Part shown: positions 27,555 through 34,969 of the stretch, in pieces | Position numbering within the stretch: the first letter of the stretch is position 1 | Layout: every line of letters starts with the position of its first letter | DNA from: Desulfovibrionales bacterium | Lineage (GTDB): Bacteria; Desulfobacterota; Desulfovibrionia; Desulfovibrionales; Desulfonatronaceae | DNA length: 64,000 nucleotides | Assembly: GCA_007693505.1 (NCBI GenBank) | Contig: REDL01000124.1 | Span: 1 to 64,000 of the forward strand | Direction of reading: 5' to 3' | Position numbers and translations under genes: made by a program | The notes under the pieces: generated by a model | Databases searched by the model: none | The model's input: the letters and a program-made list of their open reading frames with translations, nothing else | Told to the model about the DNA's origin: nothing

Positions 27555-27908
27555 ATGAAGAGTGGTGCCAAACCTTTGAAACTGTCGGACATTGCCGACA
27601 GTATCCGAATTGATCCTCGGAAACTGACTCAATACGCGCTTAATCCAGATTCTCCGCTCGGACGGCACAAATCCGTACTTTTTGAAAAAGTACTCGGCTT
27701 TACGCAAGACAACTATTCAGAACTGCTGCGCCAGCTTGAGTGCGGGGCAAAGCGATCGGAGATTTCCTTCCACGACGAGGACACATTTGGAAAGCGTTAC
27801 ACCGTGGACATTCTGGTGCATGGAACGGAAGGTCGCTCTGCCGTCGTGAGAACCGGGTGGATCATCCCTCCTGGAATGACGGTGGCTCATCCGCAACACT
27901 TTATGTGA
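27555..27908 (+). CDS. DUF6883-like small protein
   Basis: 117 residues from the ATG at 27555. The fold pattern KSVLFEKVLGFTQDNYSELLRQL, then YTVDILVHGTEGRSAVVRTGWII, is that of a small protein usually encoded just before a DUF4926 protein. No function is known. The pair layout (10-base gap to the next gene, compact size, position in an accessory island) resembles toxin-antitoxin modules. It has no signal peptide and no membrane segment. Confidence 0.65.
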   Translation: MKSGAKPLKLSDIADSIRIDPRKLTQYALNPDSPLGRHKSVLFEKVLGFTQDNYSELLRQLECGAKRSEISFHDEDTFGKRYTVDILVHGTEGRSAVVRTGWIIPPGMTVAHPQHFM

Positions 27909-27918
27909 GGAAGAAATC

Positions 27919-28311
27919 ATGATGCCGGATATAGGAGACATCATTGAGGTTGTCGCGGATATTCCGGAAAAGAATTTGCGAGCCGGAATGCGGGGAGCCG
28001 TCGTCCATGGTCACGGTAGCGATGTTTACGAAATCGAATTCATCGACGACGAGGGTGAAACGCTCGACTTTTCGGCTTTGCACGCGAATCATTTCATCGT
28101 CGTGTGGCGAGCCCAAACTCGACAATGGATTCCCGTTGCGGAGCAGACCTCCGCGCTGGTTGCCGGCCTGCCCGATGACGCAGCAAGACAGGTGCTCAAC
28201 TTTGCGCGCTTTTTATCCGTTCAATCCTGTCTCGCTCAGAGCCAAGCATCCTCAAATGCTTTAAGTGCTCAAGGCCAGCATCATACACCTTCAGCCAAGC
28301 ATCCGAGGTGA
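27919..28311 (+). CDS. DUF4926 protein with a DUF2281-like tail
   Basis: 130 residues. Residues 1 to about 65 are a DUF4926-type barrel (PDIGDIIEVVADIPEKNLRA, then GAVVHGHGSDVYEIEFIDDEG). The tail has VAGLPDDAARQVLNFARFL, which resembles the LPxxxxxEVLDFxxFL motif of DUF2281 antitoxin-like proteins. Ordinary DUF4926 proteins are about half this length. AGGAAG precedes the start. Together with the upstream DUF6883-like gene it forms a candidate two-gene module. Confidence 0.6.
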   Translation: MMPDIGDIIEVVADIPEKNLRAGMRGAVVHGHGSDVYEIEFIDDEGETLDFSALHANHFIVVWRAQTRQWIPVAEQTSALVAGLPDDAARQVLNFARFLSVQSCLAQSQASSNALSAQGQHHTPSAKHPR

Positions 28312-28427
28312 GTTCTCAAATTGAAAGCAGGATCAACATGCATCGCATCCGTCAGGCTAATTCCGAACGTAACCATAGCCTAAGACAACGATTCGAAGCC
28401 CCTGATGCTGAATGAGGAAGGTTTGCA

Positions 28428-28637
28428 ATGTTGAGGGAGTTCAATGTGGTGATTGAGCTGGACGAAGACGGTTATTATGTCGCCTCGGTTCCAGCCCTCC
28501 GCGGATGCCATACCCAAGCGAAATCGCTGTACACACTGATGAAACGAATCAAAGAAGCTGTCGAGCTGTGTTTGGCAGTTGAGCCCCATGACCTCTTGCC
28601 CTCCCCCTGTGCACCAGCGCCAAAAATCAGCCTCTAA
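28428..28637 (+). CDS. HicB-type antitoxin-like protein, without HicA
   Basis: 69 residues with AGGAAGG before the ATG. The sequence FNVVIELDEDGYYVASVPAL, then GCHTQAKSLYTLMKRIKEAV, is the partial RNase-H-like fold of HicB antitoxins. The C-terminal 15 residues (HDLLPSPCAPAPKISL) do not look like a HicB end. A hicA toxin gene should be next to it, but the hydroxylase gene starts 19 bases downstream. It is probably a remnant whose 3' end and partner were lost at an island border. Confidence 0.7.
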   Translation: MLREFNVVIELDEDGYYVASVPALRGCHTQAKSLYTLMKRIKEAVELCLAVEPHDLLPSPCAPAPKISL

Positions 28638-28656
28638 AGCAACCCTGGACATCACC

Positions 28657-31284
28657 ATGAACATCATCCTCAACAACACCCCCGCGACGTACGACGGCGA
28701 CCCGGAGCGCTCCCTGCTCACTTGGCTACGGGAGGACCAGGGGCTGACCGCGGCCAAGGACGGCTGTTCCGGGCAGGCGGCCTGCGGGGCCTGCCTGGTT
28801 GAAGTGGACGGACGGGCAGCCTTTGCCTGCGCCACGCCCATGCGCAAGGTGGCGGGCAAGCGCGTCCTGACCCTGGAGGGTTTTCCGGAAGACCTGTGCC
28901 GCGTCCTGGGCCGGGCCTTTGCGGAAAAGGGCGCGGTGCAGTGCGGCTTCTGTACGCCGGGCTTTCTGACCCGGACCAAGCTTTTGCTGGAACAAACCGC
29001 CGAACCCTCCGTCGAAGAGGTGGTCAAGGCCGTGCGGCCGCATCTGTGCCGGTGCACCGGGTACGTGAAGATCGTGGACGCCATTCTGGAGGCGGCCCGC
29101 GTCCTTCGTGGCGATGTCTCCCCGCGCTTGGATGCCGGCACGCCCGTTCTCGGCGCCAGTCCCGTCCGCTACGGCGCGTTCGAACGGGCCGTAGGTACGC
29201 AACGTTTTACCGACGACCTCCGCTTTCCGGGCATGCTCCACGGCGCGCTGCACTTCAGCGCCCATCCCCGGGCCCGGGTCGTGGCCATTGATTCCAGCCA
29301 GGCCCTGGCCGCGCCGGGCGTGGTTCGCGTGCTCACCGCGGCGGACGTTCCCGGGGAGCGCACCGTGGGCATGATCGTCCCGGACTGGCCCATGTACGTG
29401 GCCCCGGGGGAAACCACCCGCACCGTGGCCGACGTGCTGGCCTGCGTGGTGGCCGAGACCAGGGAGCAGGCCCGGGCCGCGGCCGCGCTGATCCAGGTGA
29501 AGTACGAGGTTCTGGAGCCGCTGACCGACATGGAGCAGGCCGAGCAGAGCCCGATCCGGGTTCACGAGGCCGGGAACCTGCTGGCCGTGAAGACCGTGCG
29601 CCGGGGCGGGGACATAGACGAGGCCTTGCGCGGCTCCGCCTTCGTGGTCACGGAGACCTTTCACACGTCGCCCATCGAACACGGCTTCCTGGAGCCGGAA
29701 TGCGCCGTGGCCCTGCCGGACCCGGACACCGGCGGAATCCACTTCTACACCCAGGGCCAGGGCATCTATCATGACCGGGACGACGTGGCCCGGGTCCTGA
29801 ACCTGCCCAAGGAGAAAGTCCGGGCGACCATGGTGGACTCCGGCGGAGCCTTTGGTGGCAAGGAGGATCTGACCGTGCAGCACCACGCGGCCCTGGCCGG
29901 GCTGCTGCTCCAGGCTCCGGTCAAGGTCAAGCTCTCCCGGCCCGAGTCCCTGCGCATGCATCCCAAGCGCCACCCCATGCGCCTCAGCTATGCCGCGGGC
30001 TGCGACGCCCAAGGCAGGCTTACGGCTCTCAAGGCGCGCATCCTGGGGGATACCGGGGCCTACGCCTCGGTAGGCGCGGCGGTCATGGCCCGGGCAGCCA
30101 CCCATGCCACCGGAGCGTACCACGTCCCGGCGGTGGACATCGAGTCCCGGGCGGTGTTCACCAACAACATCCCCAACGGTGCCATGCGCGGCTTCGGCGT
30201 GAACCAGGCCGTCTTCGCCATGGAGGCAATGGTCGAACGGCTGTGCAGGGCCGGCGGATTCGATCCCTGGCAGTTCCGCTACGACAACGCCCTGGATCAG
30301 GGCCGGATGGTTGCAACCGGCCAGGTCCTGGGACCGGGCATCGGCCTGCGGTCCTGCATGGAGGCCCTGCGCGCGCCCTGGGAGCGGGTCAGAAAATCCG
30401 GGCGGGCCGGGCTGTCGTGCGGCATCAAGAACTGCGGCATTGGCAACGGCCTCGTGGAAGAATGCGTGGCCAAGGTCGAAATCCACAAGGGTGGACGGTT
30501 GGTTCTGCACCACGGCTGGTCGGAAATGGGCCAGGGCATCCACACCGTGGCCGCCCAATTCCTGGCCGACACGTTGGGCATCGACGATCTGGCGAAGATC
30601 ACGGTGGACTCAGACACCCACCACGGAGCCGTGGCCGGAGCAACCACGGCCAGCCGGGGTACTTTTCAGCTTGGCCGGGCCGTGTTGGACGCGGCGGATA
30701 AGATCAAGGCCGACATGACCGAGGCGGGCGGCCTTGAGGCCCTGGCCGGACGGAGTTATGAAGGCCGCTACCTCTGTACGGACACCGCCCCGGGCGGCGA
30801 GCCGGGTACATTCCGCAGCCACGTAGCCTACAGCTTTGCGGCCCACCTGGTGCTCCTGACCCCGGACGGCAAAGTCCAGGAAGTGGTCGCGGCCCACGAC
30901 GCCGGAACCGTGGTCAATCGCCAAATGCTGGAGGGCCAGATCGAGGGCGGGGTGCTCATGGGCATGGGTGCGGCCCTGTCCGAGCGGCTTCGCCTGGACA
31001 AAGGCCACCTGGTTTCGGAAAAGTTCCGGGACGTGGGCCTGCTCAGGGCCGACGCCATGCCCAAGATCACGGTCATCGCCGTGGACAACGCGGAACCGGA
31101 AGGCCCGCACGGGGCCAAGGGCGTGGGCGAGATCGGCTCCATCCCCACGGCCCCGGCCATTGCCGCGGCTTTTTACCGCTACGACGGCCTGCCCCGCCGC
31201 ACCTTGCCCCTGGAGCCCCTGGGAGAACCACTCGACTTGGCCGCCCAGACCAATCAAGGAGACGACGCATGGAGTTGCTACTGA
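28657..31284 (+). CDS. Molybdenum hydroxylase of the selenium-dependent xanthine dehydrogenase type
   Basis: 875 residues in one chain, without a FAD domain. The first [2Fe-2S] uses C37, C43, C46 and C58; the second uses C96, C99, C131 and C133 (CGFC and CRC). The molybdopterin part has GGAFGGKEDLTVQ, the AMRGFGVNQ loop and the C-terminal KGVGEIGSIPTAPA, where Glu is the catalytic base. The layout and ending match the group of xanthine/purine hydroxylases that carry labile selenium at the molybdenum site. It is followed with a 16-base overlap by an SsnA-like gene, the usual partner. selD is in the same window. The exact substrate (hypoxanthine, xanthine, nicotinate-like) is not determined. 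Confidence 0.85.
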   Translation: MNIILNNTPATYDGDPERSLLTWLREDQGLTAAKDGCSGQAACGACLVEVDGRAAFACATPMRKVAGKRVLTLEGFPEDLCRVLGRAFAEKGAVQCGFCTPGFLTRTKLLLEQTAEPSVEEVVKAVRPHLCRCTGYVKIVDAILEAARVLRGDVSPRLDAGTPVLGASPVRYGAFERAVGTQRFTDDLRFPGMLHGALHFSAHPRARVVAIDSSQALAAPGVVRVLTAADVPGERTVGMIVPDWPMYVAPGETTRTVADVLACVVAETREQARAAAALIQVKYEVLEPLTDMEQAEQSPIRVHEAGNLLAVKTVRRGGDIDEALRGSAFVVTETFHTSPIEHGFLEPECAVALPDPDTGGIHFYTQGQGIYHDRDDVARVLNLPKEKVRATMVDSGGAFGGKEDLTVQHHAALAGLLLQAPVKVKLSRPESLRMHPKRHPMRLSYAAGCDAQGRLTALKARILGDTGAYASVGAAVMARAATHATGAYHVPAVDIESRAVFTNNIPNGAMRGFGVNQAVFAMEAMVERLCRAGGFDPWQFRYDNALDQGRMVATGQVLGPGIGLRSCMEALRAPWERVRKSGRAGLSCGIKNCGIGNGLVEECVAKVEIHKGGRLVLHHGWSEMGQGIHTVAAQFLADTLGIDDLAKITVDSDTHHGAVAGATTASRGTFQLGRAVLDAADKIKADMTEAGGLEALAGRSYEGRYLCTDTAPGGEPGTFRSHVAYSFAAHLVLLTPDGKVQEVVAAHDAGTVVNRQMLEGQIEGGVLMGMGAALSERLRLDKGHLVSEKFRDVGLLRADAMPKITVIAVDNAEPEGPHGAKGVGEIGSIPTAPAIAAAFYRYDGLPRRTLPLEPLGEPLDLAAQTNQGDDAWSCY

Positions 31285-32606
31285 CCAATGCCCGTTGGCT
31301 GGACCCGGATGAGCTGACCATCAGCGATACGTGCCTGCGTGTTCGACCCAGCCCGATCGGGGGGCCGAAAAAAGAACTGGAAAGTGATCAACTTCAGGAT
31401 GAGCGAGCCTGTCTGGAATTTCTCGATGCTCCGCCTGATCCCGGCGGTCGAGGTTCCGATCCATCCAAAATCCGCATCATCGACTGCGGGGGCAGGCTGG
31501 TGACCCGCTCCTTTGCCCTGGGCCACCATCACCTCTACTCCACTTTTGCCCGGGGCATGCCCGCCCCGCCCCGGATACCCGCGAATTTTCCCGAAATTCT
31601 CGATCTGATCTGGTGGCGGCTGGACAAGCGACTGGATCTGCCCATGATCGAGGCCAGCGCCCTGGCCACGGCCCTGCTCTGTGCCAAGCGTGGCGTGACC
31701 TTCGTCATCGATCACCATGCCTCGCCCTTTGCCGTGGCCGGCAGTCTGGAAACCATTGCCAAGGCCTTCGAATCCGTGGGGCTGGGCCATCTGCTCTGCT
31801 ACGAGATGTCCTGCCGGGACGGAGAGGCGGTCAAGGAAGCTGGGCTGGAGGAGACGCAGCGTTATCTCGCCTCCGGCCGCATCGGCCAGGTGGGTCTGCA
31901 CGCCTCCTTCACCGTGGACGACGATCTGCTGGCCCGGGCCGTGGCTCTGGCCGACAGATACGGCACCGGCCTGCACATGCATGTGGCCGAAGACGTGGCG
32001 GATCAGAACCACTGCCTGGAACACCATGGAAAGCGGGTCGTCCAGCGTCTGGCCGATGCCGGGGCACTGGCCTCCCCGCACACCCTCCTGGCCCATTGCG
32101 TTCACCTGGACGAAGCCGAGCGGGAACTGGTGCGCGATTCCCCGGTCTATGTGGCCCAGGCCAGCGAATCCAACCTGAACAACAATGTGGGACTGGGCCG
32201 TTACGACGATCTCGGTCCCCGGGTGATCCTGGGCACTGACGGGATGCACGTGGACATGCTCCGAGCGCTGAAGGCCGCGTTCATTGCCGGGCAAAGCGCC
32301 GAAAGCCTCGGGTTCCAGGAAGCCTACGCCCGCCTGCGCCGCACCCATGAACTGATCCGGGATGTCGGCGCACCCGGAGACGGCGTCAACAATCTGGTCA
32401 TCCTGGACTACGACTCACCCACCCCCCTGACCCCGGAAAGCATGCTCGGGCATTTCCTGTTCGGCCTGGAGGCCGTCCACGTGCATACGGTCATCGCCCA
32501 GGGCCGGATCGTGGTCGAAGACCGCAGTCTGCTCAGCCACGATGAGACGGAAATCCTGGCCTTTGCTCGGGAACAGGCTCAACGGTTGTGGGATCGCTTG
32601 AAGTGA
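31269..32606 (+). CDS. ssnA: SsnA-like amidohydrolase (aminohydrolase of purine-type clusters)
   Basis: 445 residues. The metal site of the amidohydrolase barrel is visible: H86-x-H88 in LGHHHLYSTFARGMP, HMHVAEDVADQNH, LAHCVHLDE and GTDGMHVDM. This matches the guanine-deaminase/SsnA group, which deaminates or opens N-heterocycles. An insertion of about 35 residues (residues 25-65) before the first metal motif is rich in charged residues. The start overlaps the hydroxylase end by 16 bases, so both are made together. Confidence 0.85.
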   Translation: MELLLTNARWLDPDELTISDTCLRVRPSPIGGPKKELESDQLQDERACLEFLDAPPDPGGRGSDPSKIRIIDCGGRLVTRSFALGHHHLYSTFARGMPAPPRIPANFPEILDLIWWRLDKRLDLPMIEASALATALLCAKRGVTFVIDHHASPFAVAGSLETIAKAFESVGLGHLLCYEMSCRDGEAVKEAGLEETQRYLASGRIGQVGLHASFTVDDDLLARAVALADRYGTGLHMHVAEDVADQNHCLEHHGKRVVQRLADAGALASPHTLLAHCVHLDEAERELVRDSPVYVAQASESNLNNNVGLGRYDDLGPRVILGTDGMHVDMLRALKAAFIAGQSAESLGFQEAYARLRRTHELIRDVGAPGDGVNNLVILDYDSPTPLTPESMLGHFLFGLEAVHVHTVIAQGRIVVEDRSLLSHDETEILAFAREQAQRLWDRLK

Positions 32607-32824
32607 CCTCTCGCTCTATAACCCCGCTCACATCAAAGAGTTCCATGTGCTCGGTAAAAAAATAGCTGCCGGAAACGTCCTGTGTCCGACCTTTACAAGG
32701 TGAGAATTCCTGGTGCGACCCTGCCGGGAACATATTGTAACGACCTGTTCCACCTGCCCTCGTAAATGGCTTTTGCAGAGTATCCAAGACGAGACATCTC
32801 GCTTTTGTGCTGGTGAGTGTGTTC

Positions 32825-33700
32825 TCAGTAAATCTTGCGGCGGGAGAAACCCTGTCCGATTACATTCAGGGTGTTTTCCTCAATGGTGAAGGCTTGCGGA
32901 TCGACGGTGAAAATGACTTCTTCCAGCCGCTTGAGCTGGATACTGTTGACCACGGTGAGCAGGATTTTTTTGCGCTTGCCGGTATACGCTCCACGGCCAT
33001 AGAGAAAGGTCGACCCCCTGTTGATCGTGCTCAGGATGGCTTTGGCCAAATCGTCGGGTTTTTCGGTAACAACCAATACCATTTTGCGCTGATTGAACAT
33101 GCCCAGGAAGTAGTCCATGACCATCGCATGCACAAACACCAGAAAGACAGAATAGAGCATGTGTTCCAGGCCGATGAAAAAGAGGCTCACGGTAAACAGG
33201 GCCAGGTTGAAACCGAAGGAGAACTTCCCGATCCCGAGATTGAACCGCTGATTCAAAAATACCGAAATGACATCCAGCCCGCCAAGAGACCCCATGGACC
33301 GCAAGGCGATGCCGGAACCGGCCCCCATGATCGCCCCGGCAGTCAGGGCCGCAAGCAGTGTATCCTCGATCTGCAAGGCCCATGGCATGGTGTCGATCCC
33401 CAGGCTGAGCAGCAACATGCCATAGAGGCTGTAGCAGAAAAAACGTCGACTGACACAGATCCATCCGAGGATGAAAATGGGGATATTCAGGAGCAGCAGC
33501 CACCCCCCGGGTGGCAATACTCCGACCACATAGCTCAAAAGCAAGCCGACCCCGGTCATGCCGCCACTGATGAATTCCTGGGGAATAACGACGGCCTTGA
33601 CGCCAAAAGCGAAGACCAAGGCCCCCGTGGTGATCAGCAGCAGGTTCCAAGAGATGGAGTAGGTTGCGATACGAAATTGCTGCACCCAGGTCCCAGCCAT
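32825..33700 (-). CDS. YitT family membrane protein
   Basis: 291 residues. An N-terminal membrane half of five to six segments (LLLITTGALVFAFGVKAVVIPQEFISGGMTG) is followed by a soluble C-terminal DUF2179 domain (LVVTEKPDDLAKAILSTINRGSTF, then VDPQAFTIEENTLNVIGQGF). The family is widespread and of unknown transport function. It is the second minus-strand gene after an ABC-2 permease, 43 bases downstream. Confidence 0.9.
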   Translation of the reverse strand: MAGTWVQQFRIATYSISWNLLLITTGALVFAFGVKAVVIPQEFISGGMTGVGLLLSYVVGVLPPGGWLLLLNIPIFILGWICVSRRFFCYSLYGMLLLSLGIDTMPWALQIEDTLLAALTAGAIMGAGSGIALRSMGSLGGLDVISVFLNQRFNLGIGKFSFGFNLALFTVSLFFIGLEHMLYSVFLVFVHAMVMDYFLGMFNQRKMVLVVTEKPDDLAKAILSTINRGSTFLYGRGAYTGKRKKILLTVVNSIQLKRLEEVIFTVDPQAFTIEENTLNVIGQGFSRRKIY

Positions 33701-33743
33701 ATGGATCTCCCGTAGCCTGACAAACCCGACTCAACCCAACAGG

Positions 33744-34592
33744 CTAAACCAGGTCGGAAAAATATTTCTGATACCGTTGAAACAGACGATAGGAAAGGAT
33801 CAGCAACGGGATCGGCAGGGCCAGCCCGATGACCATGGGCCAGGACCACGGGAATGTGCTTTCGGGAATTTGCAGTGCGCGATATGCCGTGACAATGCCG
33901 GCCATGGGGTTGAGCAGGTAGAGATTCCAGGCCCAGGGTGCCCGCTCCATGAATCGATCAATGAATGAAAGATTGTACATCACCGGCGTCATGAAAAACC
34001 ACGCGCTCATCACAATGCTCACAATGTGGTTGGTATCGCGAAAATATACACTGGAAGTGGACACCAAGAAGGTCAGCGCCAGGGCAAAGAGGGTATGGTA
34101 GGCCACCAGCAGCGGGAGCAAGAGCACCCAGATGCTGAGCATGCTGCCCTTCCAAAGAAGAATCCCGGTCAACAGGACCAATTGCACGCCAAGCGTCAAC
34201 AGGAAGTGAATCAGATTGCCCACGGTAAACGACAACGGCAGTAATATCCTCGGAAAACTGACTTTTTTGACCAAGTTTGCATTTCCGTTGATGCAGTTCT
34301 GACCACCGAAAACAGCCTGCCCGGTATATTGCCATGCAAACACGCCAATCAGGATATCCTCCGTAGGCACGCCGCGACCGATCAAAAGCCGCAAAAAGAC
34401 CATGTAAATGATGGCCATGAACAGTGGGTTAAGAATGCTCCAGAAAAAACCAAGCACAGTGCCACTATATCGCCCTTTGAGTTCCCTGGCGCTGAGATTG
34501 ACCACAAGATCCCTGTAGTCGGAAAGCGTGGCGAAAAGACGTATCGGCATAGGATTTGCTCTGTGGATGTGTCTAAAGAGTTCATCGTCCAT
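33744..34592 (-). CDS. ABC-2 type export permease (Wzm/TagG/KpsM-like), no ATPase nearby
   Basis: 282 residues if started at the ATG at 34592; an ATG at 34550 gives 268, and the frame is open to 34718. Six membrane segments and LSARELKGRYSGTVLGFFWSILNPL are typical of permeases for O-antigen, teichoic acid or capsule export. Such permeases need a Wzt/TagH-type ATPase that is normally adjacent; none is present. No convincing ribosome-binding site decides the start. Confidence 0.8.
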   Translation of the reverse strand: MDDELFRHIHRANPMPIRLFATLSDYRDLVVNLSARELKGRYSGTVLGFFWSILNPLFMAIIYMVFLRLLIGRGVPTEDILIGVFAWQYTGQAVFGGQNCINGNANLVKKVSFPRILLPLSFTVGNLIHFLLTLGVQLVLLTGILLWKGSMLSIWVLLLPLLVAYHTLFALALTFLVSTSSVYFRDTNHIVSIVMSAWFFMTPVMYNLSFIDRFMERAPWAWNLYLLNPMAGIVTAYRALQIPESTFPWSWPMVIGLALPIPLLILSYRLFQRYQKYFSDLV

Positions 34593-34969
34593 TGAACAGA
34601 CAATCGGGTCTGGATTATATGGACATGCGGATTGCGACCAAGCTTGCGGCGCGAACCAAGAGGGGTTCTCAATACCGATGCACCGGCAATTCCTACATGA
34701 GCATGATGCCGGGAGCAAGGCCGTAACAAGCCTATCGGTTTATAAGGGATGCCATCTTTTTTACCAAAGCCCATCCCTTGCGCATTGACCTTTCAGCAAC
34801 GATACCGCATGGAAGTCGCTTTTCCGCGGGCTGTTCCGGAAAACATGCTGGATTACAGCGCCAGCAGCACGTTGCACGAAACTGCCTTGGCTGGGTTCAA
34901 CGAACGTCGTCTGGCACTGACCAACGGCCGTCCCCCCTCACCAGCAAGTCTTTGCGAGGTATCTTAACT

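Noticed and set aside
28726-30558. A 610-codon open frame opposite the molybdenum hydroxylase
   Set aside because: It is a GC-rich antisense shadow; the plus strand carries all cofactor motifs.
34719-34969. A glmS ribozyme or a 72-codon gene (34749-34967) before glmS
   Set aside because: No ribozyme core was recognised, and the small frame has no family similarity and a weak start.
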